Below, one piece after another: positions 16,063 to 26,560 of a stretch of 64,000 nucleotides of DNA. The DNA comes from DAOMFB01 sp963721385 (GTDB taxonomy: Bacteria; Acidobacteriota; Thermoanaerobaculia; UBA5066). Location of the stretch: the NCBI GenBank assembly GCA_963721385.1, contig CAVRJB010000005.1, positions 157,365 to 221,364 on the forward strand, given 5' to 3'. Position numbers and translations under genes: made by a program. The first letter of the stretch is position 1; each line of letters begins with the position of its first letter. The notes beneath the pieces were generated by a model. That model was not told where the DNA came from. It did not search any database and saw nothing but the letters and a program-made list of their open reading frames with translations.

Positions 16063-17420
16063 ACGTCCTCAAGTTCGGCGGGACGTCGGTGGGATCGGCG
16101 GAGCGGGTTGCCGGCGTCGCCGATCTCGTGGCCGCGCGCCGGGCGGACACGCCGCTCGTCGTCGTCTCGGCGATGGCGGGGGTGACGGACCTGCTGGAGG
16201 CGTTGAAGAGCTCCTCGAAAGCGAGGGACCGGGCGGCCGCCGAGGCGTCCATCGACGTCCTCGCGACTCGGCACCGCGTCGCGCTCGACGCCCTCGCACT
16301 GCCGAACGACGACGCGCAGGCCTGCGCGCAGAACCTCGAGGGGGAGCTCCGACGCGTTCGGGACCTCTCTTTGGGAATCTCCCTGCTCGAAGAGATCTCT
16401 CCTCGCACGTCGGATGCGCTCCTCGCCATGGGCGAGCTCGTCTCTTCGCGATTCGTCGCCGCCGCGCTCCGCGCGCGCGGCGCCCGGGCCGTCTGGATCG
16501 ATCCACGCGACATCCTCGCGACCGACGCGGCGTACGGCGCGGCCATGCCCGACGAGAAGGAGACGACGCGCCGCGTCGCGGCCCGCGTCGTGCCGGAGCT
16601 TGCGGCCGGGCGGACGGTCGTCACCGGGGGCTTCGTCGGCGCGGCCCCCGATGGCTCGACGACGACGCTCGGCCGCGGCGGGTCGGACTTCTCGGCGGCG
16701 ATCCTCGGCGCGGCGCTCGCCGATTCGGGGCAGCCGGTCGAGGCGATCGAGATCTGGACAGACGTGGACGGCATCCTGACCGCCGACCCGCGGGTCGTCC
16801 CCGCCGCGAAGCTCCTCGACGAGGTCGTCTATGCGGAGGCCGCCGAGCTGGCGTTCTTCGGTGCGAAGGTCCTCCACCCGGCGACGATCCGCCCGGCCGT
16901 CTCGCGCGGGATCCCGGTCGCGGTCCGGAACACGTTCAGGCCGGAGGCGAAGGGAACCGTCGTCCGGGCGGACGCGCCGGGCGCCGGCGTCCGCGCGGTC
17001 GCGATGCGGAAGGGCGTCGCCGCGCTCTTCCTCGGCAACCCGCGGATGCTCTTCGCCCACGGCTACGCGGCCCGCGTCTTCTCGGTTTTCGAGAGGCTCC
17101 GCGTGCCGGTCGACGTCATCACGACGAGCGAGGTCTCGATCTCGGTGACGGTCGACGGGAAGGCGCCGCTCGATCTCCTCGCGGAGCAGCTGTCCGAGCT
17201 GGCGGAGGTCACGATCCTCCGGCACCTCGCCGTCGTCTCGGTCGTCGGCCGGAAGATCCGGACGACCCCCGGCATCGCGCATCGCGTGTTCGGCGCCCTC
17301 GGCGGCGTCAACGTCGTCCTCATCTCGCAGGGGGCGTCGGACACGAACATCACCTTCGTCGTCGGCGAGGACGACGCGGCCGAGGCGGTCCGCCGCCTCC
17401 ACCGGGAGTTTTTCGAATGA
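16059..17420 (+). CDS. lysC: Aspartate kinase
   Basis: 453 residues. Phosphorylates aspartate, the first step of the pathway. It starts with the signature KFGGTSVGSAERV. The kinase domain extends to about residue 290, with RGGSDFSAAI and IWTDVDGILTADPR. Two C-terminal ACT domains follow (from about 310: RKGVAALFLGNPRM... and LAVVSVVGRKIRTTPGIA), where lysine or threonine would bind for feedback. It is monofunctional, with no homoserine dehydrogenase attached. It overlaps asd and dapB by four bases on each side, so the genes are coupled. The ThrA/LysC-like length suggests a single long subunit rather than an alpha/beta pair. Confidence 0.96.
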   Translation: MNVLKFGGTSVGSAERVAGVADLVAARRADTPLVVVSAMAGVTDLLEALKSSSKARDRAAAEASIDVLATRHRVALDALALPNDDAQACAQNLEGELRRVRDLSLGISLLEEISPRTSDALLAMGELVSSRFVAAALRARGARAVWIDPRDILATDAAYGAAMPDEKETTRRVAARVVPELAAGRTVVTGGFVGAAPDGSTTTLGRGGSDFSAAILGAALADSGQPVEAIEIWTDVDGILTADPRVVPAAKLLDEVVYAEAAELAFFGAKVLHPATIRPAVSRGIPVAVRNTFRPEAKGTVVRADAPGAGVRAVAMRKGVAALFLGNPRMLFAHGYAARVFSVFERLRVPVDVITTSEVSISVTVDGKAPLDLLAEQLSELAEVTILRHLAVVSVVGRKIRTTPGIAHRVFGALGGVNVVLISQGASDTNITFVVGEDDAAEAVRRLHREFFE

Positions 17421-18169
17421 GAGCGCTCCTCGTCGGCTACGGGAAGATGGGGAAGGCGGTCGAGGCGGTCCTGCTCGAACGGGGCCACGACGTCGCGGGG
17501 CGGATCGACGAGGGGGACCGACCGGGAGATCTCTTTGAAAGTGAATCGGGCGCGAGGGCACGTGCGTCCGCTTCGAGCAGACCTGCCGCCGCGGAAATCG
17601 CGTTTGAGTTCACGACGCCCGCGTCGGCCGAGGAGCTCGTGTCGTTCCTGCTTTCCAGGCATCTTCCGGTCGTCTCGGGCACCACGGGATGGGATGTGGC
17701 ACCTGCACTTCGGATGGCTCGGGAGCAGCAGACTCCTTTTCTTCATTCCCCGAACTTCTCGATCGGCGTCGCCGTCATGAAGCGCCTCGCGCTGCGCGCC
17801 GCGGAGCTTCTCGCTCCCTTCCCCGGGTTCGAGCCGGGAATCCTCGAGCGGCACCATTCGGCCAAGAAGGACGCCCCGTCGGGGACCGCGAAGCTCCTCG
17901 CGGCGGCGGTGGAGTCCTCGCGTCCGGGTGCGACGGTCCCGGTCGTCGCCCTTCGGCAGGGGGGACAGCCCGGCGAGCACGTTCTCTTCTTCGAGGGAGC
18001 CGACGAGACTCTGGAGATCGCCCACCGCGCGCGGTCGCGCGCGATCTTCGCGGCGGGTGCGGTCGCCGCCGCAGAATGGCTCCTCTCGAGCGGCCGCCAG
18101 GGCCCCGCGACGTTCGACGAATTCCTCGACGCCCTCTCGAGCCGTTCACGAGAAAGGAAACCCCGATGA
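17417..18169 (+). CDS. dapB: 4-hydroxy-tetrahydrodipicolinate reductase
   Basis: 250 residues. NAD(P)H-dependent reduction in the diaminopimelate route. The nucleotide-binding start is LLVGYGKMGKAVEAVL. SGTTGWD follows near residue 90. The catalytic and substrate-binding motif is ERHHSAKKDAPSGTA (H146, H147, K150). The stretch around residues 35-60 is Ser/Ala-rich and less GC-biased than its neighbours, but the fold motifs are intact. Its stop overlaps the dapA ATG (ATGA). The order dapB-dapA here is the reverse of the reaction order. Confidence 0.95.
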   Translation: MRALLVGYGKMGKAVEAVLLERGHDVAGRIDEGDRPGDLFESESGARARASASSRPAAAEIAFEFTTPASAEELVSFLLSRHLPVVSGTTGWDVAPALRMAREQQTPFLHSPNFSIGVAVMKRLALRAAELLAPFPGFEPGILERHHSAKKDAPSGTAKLLAAAVESSRPGATVPVVALRQGGQPGEHVLFFEGADETLEIAHRARSRAIFAAGAVAAAEWLLSSGRQGPATFDEFLDALSSRSRERKPR

Positions 18170-19107
18170 CCACGCCTCCGCTGCCCGCCCGGCTCTCCGG
18201 TGTCTTCACCGCCCTGATCACCCCGTTCGACGACTCCGGCGCCCTGGACGAGACGGCCCTCCGTCGACTCGTGAAACGGCAGATCGACGGCGGCGTCGCC
18301 GGCCTCGTCCCCTGCGGGACGACCGGGGAGGCGGTCACGCTCGACGCCGACGAGCACGAGCGGGTCGTGGCCGTCACGGCGGAGACGGCGCGGACCGCGG
18401 GCCGCGCCGTCCGCGTCATCGCGGGATGCGGGTCGAACGACACGAAAAAGGCGCAGAGGCTGGCCGAGCGCTGCCGGAAGGCCGGCGCCGACATGCTTCT
18501 CGTCGTCACCCCGTACTACAACAAGCCGACGCCCCGCGGCCTCATCGAGCACTTCAAGGCGGTGGCCGACGCCGGGAGGCTCCCGGTCGTCGTCTACAAC
18601 GTGCCGGGGCGGACGGGGCTGAACATGCTCCCCGACACGGTCCTCGCCCTCGCCGAGGACCCGCGCATCGTCGGGGTGAAGGAAGCCTCGGGGAGTCTCG
18701 ACCAGGCCTGCGAGATCCTCCGCGCGCGGCCGTCGGGCTTCTCCGTCCTTTCGGGCGAGGACTCGCTCGCAATACCCATGATCGCGTGCGGCGCCGACGG
18801 CCTGATCGCGGTCGTCTCGAACGAGGCCCCGCGGGCCACCGCGGAGCTGGTCCGGGCGGGTCTCGCCGGCGACCGCGAGCGGGCTTCCGCTCTCCAGGCG
18901 AAGCTCTTCCCCCTCATGCGCGCGAACTTCCGCGAGTCGAACCCGATCCCGGCGAAGTGGGCGATGCAGCGGCTCGGCCTCTGCCGCGGCACGTTGCGGC
19001 TGCCGCTCGTCCCGCTCTCGGCGGCGCATCACGCGGCCGTGGAGGAGGCGATGAAGTCCGCCGGGCTTCTCGACGCCGCGGGAGCGCCGCTTCCGGAGGC
19101 CGCATGA
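18166..19107 (+). CDS. dapA: 4-hydroxy-tetrahydrodipicolinate synthase
   Basis: 313 residues. Condenses pyruvate and aspartate semialdehyde in a TIM-barrel lyase. GVFTALITPFDDSGALD and CGTTGEAVTLD open the domain. YNVPGRTG carries Tyr144, and Lys172 in GVKEASG forms the Schiff base with pyruvate. The ATG at 18166 overlaps the dapB stop and has AAAGGAAA upstream; a longer open frame extends into dapB but is not homologous. It is slightly longer than the usual 290-300 residues because of a short N-terminal extension and an Ala-rich tail. Confidence 0.96.
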   Translation: MTTPPLPARLSGVFTALITPFDDSGALDETALRRLVKRQIDGGVAGLVPCGTTGEAVTLDADEHERVVAVTAETARTAGRAVRVIAGCGSNDTKKAQRLAERCRKAGADMLLVVTPYYNKPTPRGLIEHFKAVADAGRLPVVVYNVPGRTGLNMLPDTVLALAEDPRIVGVKEASGSLDQACEILRARPSGFSVLSGEDSLAIPMIACGADGLIAVVSNEAPRATAELVRAGLAGDRERASALQAKLFPLMRANFRESNPIPAKWAMQRLGLCRGTLRLPLVPLSAAHHAAVEEAMKSAGLLDAAGAPLPEAA

Positions 19108-19871
19108 CGCGCGACGAGGTCTTCGCCCTCCTCGACTCCCTCGAGCGCGGGGAGGTGCGCGCCGCCGCGCCCGACTCGAACGGGCGCTGGGTGCCGAACC
19201 GGGCCGTGAAAGAGGCGATCCTCGCCGCGTTCCGGATCGGGACCGACGTGGACCTGATCGCCGGGCCGCTCTCCTTCCGCGACCGCGACACGCTGCCGCC
19301 CCGGCGGCCGCTCCCTCATGGGGTGCGCGTCGTTCCGGGGGGCACCGCGATCCGGCGCGGGGCGTATCTGGCGAGGGGCGTCGTCGTGATGCCGCCGGCA
19401 TACGTCAACGTCGGCGCTTATGTGGACGAAGGGTCGATGATCGACAGCCACGCCCTCGTCGGCTCCTGCGCGCAAGTCGGCAGGCGCGTCCACCTTTCGG
19501 CGGCGGCGCAGGTCGGCGGCGTCCTGGAGCCGGTCGGGGCCGTCCCCGTCGTGATCGAGGACGACGTCTTCGTCGGCGGCGGCGTCGGGATCTACGAAGG
19601 GGTCTGCGTGAGGCGCCGGGCCGTTCTCGCGTCCGGCGTCGTCCTGACGGGCTCGTCGGTCGTCTTCGACCTCGTGCACGAGCGCGAGCTCCGCGGCACG
19701 GCCGATACACCGCTGACGATTCCCGAAGGCGCCGTCGTCGTTCCCGGTGCGCGCCCGGCGCCCGGAGCGTGGGCGAAGGAGCGCGGCCTCTCGCTCTCCG
19801 CGGCGGTCATCGTCAAGTACCGGGATGAGAAGACGGACGCCAAGACGACACTGGAGGGAGCGCTTCGGTGA
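19104..19871 (+). CDS. dapD: Tetrahydrodipicolinate N-succinyltransferase
   Basis: 255 residues. Commits the operon to the succinylase branch of diaminopimelate synthesis. It has the left-handed beta-helix hexapeptide pattern (VMPPAYVNVGAYVDEGSMID, VGSCAQVGRRVHLSAAAQVG, GVYEGVCVRR-like turns) with the DapD signatures VIEDDVFVGGG and SSVVFDL. The N-terminal helical domain includes NRAVKEAILAAFR. The ATG at 19104 overlaps the dapA stop. dapC, dapE and dapF are not in the window and must lie elsewhere. Confidence 0.94.
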   Translation: MTRDEVFALLDSLERGEVRAAAPDSNGRWVPNRAVKEAILAAFRIGTDVDLIAGPLSFRDRDTLPPRRPLPHGVRVVPGGTAIRRGAYLARGVVVMPPAYVNVGAYVDEGSMIDSHALVGSCAQVGRRVHLSAAAQVGGVLEPVGAVPVVIEDDVFVGGGVGIYEGVCVRRRAVLASGVVLTGSSVVFDLVHERELRGTADTPLTIPEGAVVVPGARPAPGAWAKERGLSLSAAVIVKYRDEKTDAKTTLEGALR

Positions 19872-19883
19872 AGAGGTCGGGAG

Positions 19884-21185
19884 ATGACACGCGGCCCGCG
19901 GCCGCGCCTGCCTAGAGGGATGACAGGCGATTCGGTCATTCGTCTCGCGGCGGAGCGGTTCGGGACGCCGTTCTATCTGTACGACTTCGACGTGATCGAG
20001 GCGCGCGTGCGAGCCCTTCGCGCCTCTCTCGGCGCGCGCTTCGAGATCGCGTACGCCGTCAAGGCCAACCCGTCGCTCGGGGTCCTCTCCTTCCTGAGCA
20101 GGTTGGGTCTCTCTTCGGACGTCGCATCGAGGGGCGAGCTCCTGGCGGCGCGGCGGGCCGGCTTCGCTCCCTCGAAGATCCTCTCGACCGGCCCGGCGAA
20201 AACCGATGCGGACCTCGAAGCGCTCGTCTCGGCCGGCGTCTCCCAGATCCACGTTGAAGGGGAATGGGAGCTGGACGAGCTGGAGAAGATCGGCGCCCGG
20301 CTCCGCCGGCGCATTCCGGTCGGGCTTCGCCTGAATCCGCCGTGGGGAATCGCCGAGAAGCGGGTCATCATCGGCGGCCCCGGCGCCGGGAAGTTCGGCT
20401 TCGACCTGGCCTCCGCCCGGAGAGTCCTTCGAAACAAGGAGAACTTCCCCCACCTGGAGATTTGCGGATTCCAGGTCTTCAACGCCTCGAACGTTCTCGA
20501 CGCGCGGCTCCTCGTCGAGAACACGCGCCGCGTTCTGGCACTTGCGCTCTCGCTTTCGAAGGCATACGACGTTTCGCTCCGCTCCGTCGATTTCGGCGGC
20601 GGCTTCGGGATTCCCTACGCCGACGGCGAGAGACCGCTGGACCTCGGAATGCTGAGAAGGGGGCTTTCGGCCGTGGCCCGCGACGTAGCGCTCGAGCCGG
20701 GGCTTTCGGGCGTCCGGCTCGTGTTCGAGCCCGGCCGCTTTCTGGTCGCCGATGGCGGGACGTACGTCGTGAAGGTGCTCGGCAGAAAGCGGAGCCGCGG
20801 CGTCGACTACGTTCTCGTCGACGGCGGCGTCCATCACTTCCTGCGTCCGGTTCTCCTCGAGTGCCCGCACCGTGTCAGGCGCGTGCCGGCGAAGAGCGGA
20901 GCCCGCCCCCGCCCCTCTTCCCCTTCGAAGAAATCCCTGGTTCTCGCAGGTCCCCTTTGCACGAGCCTCGACGTTCTGCACCCGAACGCCCGCCTCCCGC
21001 TCCCGGCGCGCGGCGACTTCCTCGCATTCGAAAGCGCGGGGGCCTACGGTTTTTCCGAGTCGATGCCGCTCTTCCTCTCCCACGAATGGCCGGCCGAGGT
21101 CGGCCTCCGGAAGGGGAATCTCTCCCGCCTCCGACAAGCGCCCTCGGTGAAGTCTCTGCTCGACGCCCAGCGCGCACCGTTCTGA
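19884..21185 (+). CDS. PLP-dependent fold-III decarboxylase, probable diaminopimelate decarboxylase
   Basis: 433 residues with an alanine-racemase-type N-terminal barrel and a C-terminal decarboxylase domain. The PLP lysine is K60 in AYAVKANPS, and DFGGGFG binds phosphate. The motif GPLCTSLD contains the active-site cysteine, and ESAGAYGFSES follows. Position makes it the expected LysA. However, the LysA motif GLHCHIGSQ is replaced by GFQVFNASN, and the C-terminal motifs look more like the BtrK/exosortase-associated branch than classical LysA. Substrate is therefore less certain than the context suggests. The start ATG 19884 has AAGAGG seven bases upstream; ATG 19920 is the alternative. A 12-base gap separates it from dapD. 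Confidence 0.8.
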   Translation: MTRGPRPRLPRGMTGDSVIRLAAERFGTPFYLYDFDVIEARVRALRASLGARFEIAYAVKANPSLGVLSFLSRLGLSSDVASRGELLAARRAGFAPSKILSTGPAKTDADLEALVSAGVSQIHVEGEWELDELEKIGARLRRRIPVGLRLNPPWGIAEKRVIIGGPGAGKFGFDLASARRVLRNKENFPHLEICGFQVFNASNVLDARLLVENTRRVLALALSLSKAYDVSLRSVDFGGGFGIPYADGERPLDLGMLRRGLSAVARDVALEPGLSGVRLVFEPGRFLVADGGTYVVKVLGRKRSRGVDYVLVDGGVHHFLRPVLLECPHRVRRVPAKSGARPRPSSPSKKSLVLAGPLCTSLDVLHPNARLPLPARGDFLAFESAGAYGFSESMPLFLSHEWPAEVGLRKGNLSRLRQAPSVKSLLDAQRAPF

Positions 21186-21214
21186 GGCGCGGACTCGACG
21201 GCGGCCCGCTCGCA

Positions 21215-21220
21215 TACAAT
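21215..21220 (+). promoter_or_regulatory. -10 box TACAAT for the mutase gene
   Basis: TACAAT ends seven bases before the ATG at 21228, with no room for a ribosome site. This implies leaderless transcription and a transcript separate from the lysine operon that ends at 21185. Confidence 0.5.
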
Positions 21221-21227
21221 TCCTGAC

Positions 21228-22931
<1,704 letters not shown>

Positions 22932-22964
22932 GGCATTTCCGGTCCCGGCGCGGATCTTGCGCGG

Positions 22965-22970
22965 TATCCT
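22965..22970 (+). promoter_or_regulatory. -10 box TATCCT for the TPR gene
   Basis: TATCCT ends seven bases before the ATG at 22978, the same spacing as at the mutase gene. There is no ribosome site, so a leaderless message is implied. Confidence 0.4.
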
Positions 22971-22977
22971 CAACACG

Positions 22978-24927
22978 ATGTCGTTTCGGCGCATGCTTCT
23001 CCTTCTCGTCGCGCTCCTCGCCGGCGTTCCGGCAGCGGCCGAGCCCCCGGCCAGGCCGCTGACACCCGCCGAGGCGAAGAAGCGCGACGCGGTCCAGCTC
23101 TTCCTCGAGGCCAAGCTCCACGCACAGGAGAGCGAGTTCGAGGAAGCCCTGAAGTACTTCCGGAAGGCCGTGGAGCTGGACCCGCAGGACGCCGCGCTCC
23201 GGGCCGAGTTCGCCGAGCTGCTCCGCGACCTCTCGATCTTCCCCGAGGCCGAAAAGGAGGCGCGGAAGGCGGTGGAGCTCTCGCCCACGAACCCGGCGGC
23301 CCTCCGGGTGCTCGGCCAGGTGCTCCTCGCCACGGCGAAGGACAAAGCCGGCTACGAAGCCGCGGCCGGCGTGCTCCGGAAGGCGAACGAGGTGCTGCCA
23401 GGCGACACGCAGACGGCGATCTCGTACGCCCAGATCCTGCTCCGGCTCGACCGTCCGGCCGAGGCGGCAGCCGTCCTCGAGCGGGTCCTCGAAAAAGGCC
23501 GCGGCCCTGGGATGTACCTGATGTACGGCGAGGCGCTCTCCAAGAGCGGTCGCTTTGCAGAGGCCGAGGAGCTCTATCAGTCGCTCCTCAGGATGGAGCC
23601 GGAGAACCGCGCGGCCGCACTGGGGCTTCTCCAGCTCTACGAGCGGTCCCGGCAATGGGACAAGGCGATCCCGGTCGTACAGGGGTTCGTCAAGGCCCAG
23701 CCCCAGAACCTCGGCCTGAAGACGCAGTTCGCATCGCTCCTCCTCCGCGCGCGGAGGTTTCCGGAGGCAAAGAAAGTCCTCGACGAGGTGCTCGCGACGG
23801 ACCCGGGAAACCGTGAGGCGCTCCGGCTGACCGCGGCGTTCCTCTCCGAGACGCGCGAGACGGACAAGGCGGACGCCACTCTCAAGAAGCTCGAGTCGCT
23901 CGATCCCGACGACCCCGACGTCACCTTCCGCCGAGCCCTCAACTTCGTCGAGGCGCGCCGGCTCGACGAGGCGGAGAAGCTCCTGAGGGAGCTGCGCGCC
24001 CGGCTGGTGGCGAACGGGGGGAAGGCGCCGGAGCTCGGGCAGGTGGACGGGCAGCTCGGCTACGTGGCGTTTCTGAGGAAGGACTACGACGCCGCCGCCG
24101 GGCTTCTCACGCCCCGCCTCGTCGATGACGACGGGCTGAACCAGCAGGCCTTCAACATCCTCGCCCAGATCGCCCGTGACCGCGAGCGCCCCGCCGACGG
24201 CGTGAAGCTCGCCGAAGAGGCATTGAAGAGGTCGAAGCGGACGCCGGTCGTCGTCTCGACGCTGGCGGAGTTCAAGCGGCGCTCCGCATCGGCCGCAGAC
24301 AAGGCCGAGGGCGAGAAGATGCTCGTCGCGCTGGCCGCCGAAGGGCGCGAAGGGGCCCTCGCTTCCGCGGACGCGTGGCAGCGCCTCGAAGCCTACGACC
24401 GCGCGGCCGCGACGGCCGCGGCGGCGCTCGAGACCTACCGGGACGACCCCGAGCTCCTCTTCCGGCTCGCGGCGTCGCTCGAGCGCGAAAAGAAGACGGC
24501 CGAGGCGGTCGCCGCCTTCGAGCGGCTGATCACCGTCCGCCCCGACCACGCGCCGGCCCTGAACTACCTCGGTTACATGTGGGCCGAACGCGGCGAAAAC
24601 CTGCCGCGCGCGAACGAGTTGATCAAGAAGGCGGTCGACCTCGATCCGAACAACGGCGCCTACCTCGACTCGCTCGGCTGGGTCTGCTATCAGTCGGGCC
24701 GGCTGAACGAGGCGGAGAAGTACCTGCTCGAGGCCGCGGAGCTGAACCCCGACGACCCCACCATCGCGGAGCACCTCGGCGACGTCTACGAGAAGCGCGG
24801 AGAGGTCGGGAAGGCCCGCGAGGCGTGGAAGCGGGCGCTTTCGCTGAAGCCGGAGGACGGCGGGAAGAAGCTCGAGGAGAACCTCCGCCGCACCTCCGGG
24901 GTCGCCGACAACCTCGAAAAGAAGTGA
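22978..24927 (+). CDS. Exported tetratricopeptide-repeat protein
   Basis: 649 residues. A signal peptide (MSFRRMLLLLVALLAGVPAAAE) is followed by tandem TPR units to the C-terminus, for example FEEALKYFRKAVELDPQD, EEALKRSKRTP and the strongly conserved final pair NYLGYMWAERGENLPRANEL and YLDSLGWVCYQSGRLNEAEK. The last motif is typical of large bacterial periplasmic TPR proteins that assist outer-membrane or lipoprotein trafficking. The ATG at 22978 sits seven bases after a -10 box. It is coupled to the following lipoprotein gene by a GTGA overlap, which suggests the two proteins work together. Confidence 0.85.
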   Translation: MSFRRMLLLLVALLAGVPAAAEPPARPLTPAEAKKRDAVQLFLEAKLHAQESEFEEALKYFRKAVELDPQDAALRAEFAELLRDLSIFPEAEKEARKAVELSPTNPAALRVLGQVLLATAKDKAGYEAAAGVLRKANEVLPGDTQTAISYAQILLRLDRPAEAAAVLERVLEKGRGPGMYLMYGEALSKSGRFAEAEELYQSLLRMEPENRAAALGLLQLYERSRQWDKAIPVVQGFVKAQPQNLGLKTQFASLLLRARRFPEAKKVLDEVLATDPGNREALRLTAAFLSETRETDKADATLKKLESLDPDDPDVTFRRALNFVEARRLDEAEKLLRELRARLVANGGKAPELGQVDGQLGYVAFLRKDYDAAAGLLTPRLVDDDGLNQQAFNILAQIARDRERPADGVKLAEEALKRSKRTPVVVSTLAEFKRRSASAADKAEGEKMLVALAAEGREGALASADAWQRLEAYDRAAATAAAALETYRDDPELLFRLAASLEREKKTAEAVAAFERLITVRPDHAPALNYLGYMWAERGENLPRANELIKKAVDLDPNNGAYLDSLGWVCYQSGRLNEAEKYLLEAAELNPDDPTIAEHLGDVYEKRGEVGKAREAWKRALSLKPEDGGKKLEENLRRTSGVADNLEKK

Positions 24928-25571
24928 GGCGCGCGGCGCCGGCCGTCCTCGCGGCTGCCCTCCTTGCCGCCGCCTGCGCGACGGCGCCGCCTCCGGTCGC
25001 CGTCGGTGCGATCGAGGCGGCTCCCTACGTCGCGCGGTGGGAGGAGCGGCGCGCCGAGGCGTACGGGCCGCGTCGGCTCAAGGGGCTCTACAAGGGGGAG
25101 GCGGCGCCGAAGGTCGGGGCGATCGTGAGGGGGTACCTTTCCGTCTGGTGGGACGGGTCGACTCTCGTCTGGAGGGCCTCTGCCCCTCTCGCGGGCGACT
25201 TTCGCGCCGGCCGGATGAGCCTCGTTCCCGGCGGCGAAAACGTCTCGCCCTTCCCGGGACGGCTCGCCCCGGCGGACGCCATCGGCGCGCTGCTCGGTGT
25301 TCTCGACCTTTCCGCCGCCGGGCGGCCGGTGGAACGCGCCGGAGACGTCGTCACGATCCGCCTCGACGACGACGGCCGCGCGGCGCAGTTCGGAGCGGAC
25401 GGGCGGATCGTCACGCTCCTCTTCCCGGGCCGGACCCGGGTCACGCTGGAGCCCGCGCGGCCGCTCCCGCTCCGCGTCGACGCTACGGGGCCCGGCGGAA
25501 CGGCGTCGCTCGCCCTCGAGAGCTGGGCCGAGTGGCCGGCTGGCGAGGCGATCCCGGGAGGCGGGGCGTGA
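24924..25571 (+). CDS. Lipoprotein of unknown function, LolB/DUF4292-like position
   Basis: 215 residues from GTG 24924, which overlaps the upstream stop. A short signal ends in the lipobox LLAAAC, so the mature protein begins at about Cys18. The rest is beta-rich (RLKGLYKGEAAPKVGAIVRGYLSVWW, TLVWRASAPLAGDFRAG, DVVTIRLDDDGRAAQFG), like LolB and DUF4292 proteins that hold lipoprotein acyl chains. I infer a role in outer-membrane lipoprotein handling from fold resemblance, from the TPR partner and from the following ispE, since lolB-ispE-prs order is familiar in other bacteria. I do not see a decisive signature. Confidence 0.7.
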   Translation: MRRAAPAVLAAALLAAACATAPPPVAVGAIEAAPYVARWEERRAEAYGPRRLKGLYKGEAAPKVGAIVRGYLSVWWDGSTLVWRASAPLAGDFRAGRMSLVPGGENVSPFPGRLAPADAIGALLGVLDLSAAGRPVERAGDVVTIRLDDDGRAAQFGADGRIVTLLFPGRTRVTLEPARPLPLRVDATGPGGTASLALESWAEWPAGEAIPGGGA

Positions 25572-26428
25572 CGCTCGCGCTCGAGGCCTTCGCCAAGGTC
25601 AACCGGAGGCTCGTCGTCCTCGGGAAGCGGCCGGACGGCTACCACGAGCTGGACACGCTCTACCAGACGATCGACCTCGCCGACCGGCTGACGCTGGAGG
25701 CGACCGAGGATGACGAACTCCGGCTGACGACGGACGACCCGGCGCTCCCTGTCGACGAATCCAATCTCATCGTGAAAGCGGCAAGATCCCTGAAGGACCG
25801 GTTCGGCGCTTCCCGCGGGGCCTCGATTCACCTTTCGAAGACGATTCCGAAGGGCGGGGGCCTCGGCGGCGGCAGCGCCGACGCGGCCGCGGCGCTCCAC
25901 GGCCTCGCCGCGCTCTGGGAACTGCCCGCAACGCCCGAGGCGCTGCAGCCCGTCGCCGAGGCGGTCGGCTCCGACGTGGCCTTCTTCCTCCACGGCGGCC
26001 GGGCCCGGGGGACCGGACGCGGCGAGACGATCGAGCCCCTTCCGGACGGCCCGGACGAATGGCTCGTCCTGCTTTTTCCCGCTTTCGGCCTGGCGACTCC
26101 CGACGTTTACCGCGCTCTGGACGCGCCGCCCCTCGCGCCGCGAGGCGCGTCCGGCGTCTTCGCCCGGGACCGGAACGACCTCGAGGCGGCCGCCGAGCGG
26201 CTCCGGCCCGAGCTGCGCACCCTCCGCGAGGCGCTCCTGTCCGCTGGCGCCATCGCAGCGCGCCTTTCGGGCAGCGGCTCCACCGTTTTCGGTCTCTTCG
26301 GGAACGAGGCCGAAGCGCGCCTCTCCGCGGCCCTCCTCGAGGGGCGAAAGGACGCGCGGCCCGTCGTCGCCCGGACGGTTTCGCGGGCCGAATTCCGCCG
26401 GCGCGCGCTCCCGCAATCCGTCCGGTGA
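25568..26428 (+). CDS. ispE: 4-diphosphocytidyl-2-C-methyl-D-erythritol kinase
   Basis: 286 residues. A GHMP kinase of the non-mevalonate isoprenoid pathway. AFAKVNRRLVVLGKRPDGYHEL at the start, the ATP loop PKGGGLGGGSADAAA, EAVGSDVAFFLHGG and the C-terminal LSGSGSTVFG are all present. GTG 25568 overlaps the lipoprotein stop as GTGA. It is followed by tRNA-Gln and prs, an arrangement (ispE, tRNA-Gln, prs, rplY, pth) shared by many bacteria, which supports the identification. Confidence 0.96.
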   Translation: MTLALEAFAKVNRRLVVLGKRPDGYHELDTLYQTIDLADRLTLEATEDDELRLTTDDPALPVDESNLIVKAARSLKDRFGASRGASIHLSKTIPKGGGLGGGSADAAAALHGLAALWELPATPEALQPVAEAVGSDVAFFLHGGRARGTGRGETIEPLPDGPDEWLVLLFPAFGLATPDVYRALDAPPLAPRGASGVFARDRNDLEAAAERLRPELRTLREALLSAGAIAARLSGSGSTVFGLFGNEAEARLSAALLEGRKDARPVVARTVSRAEFRRRALPQSVR

Positions 26429-26445
26429 ATGGCGTGGCGGGAAGC

Positions 26446-26451
26446 CTTAAG
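26446..26451 (+). promoter_or_regulatory. Possible -10 box TAAGAT for tRNA-Gln
   Basis: TAAGAT lies 13 bases before the tRNA 5' end, just after the ispE stop. No matching -35 is obvious. Confidence 0.3.
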
Positions 26452-26464
26452 ATGGCGTCCACGC

Positions 26465-26539
26465 TGGGGAGTCGACAAGCGGTAAGTCAGCGGTCTTTGG
26501 AACCGCCATTCGGAGGTTCGAATCCTCCCTCCCCAGCCA
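26465..26539 (+). tRNA. tRNA-Gln (anticodon TTG), CCA encoded
   Basis: A full cloverleaf. Acceptor TGGGGAG pairs with CTCCCCA (26529-26535), with the U1-A72 pair typical of tRNA-Gln, followed by G and encoded CCA. T stem GGAGG/CCTCC encloses TTCGAAT. The anticodon loop reads CTTTGGA, giving TTG. It lies between ispE and prs. Confidence 0.97.
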
Positions 26540-26560
26540 GATTCGTCGAGGAGCGAGGGC

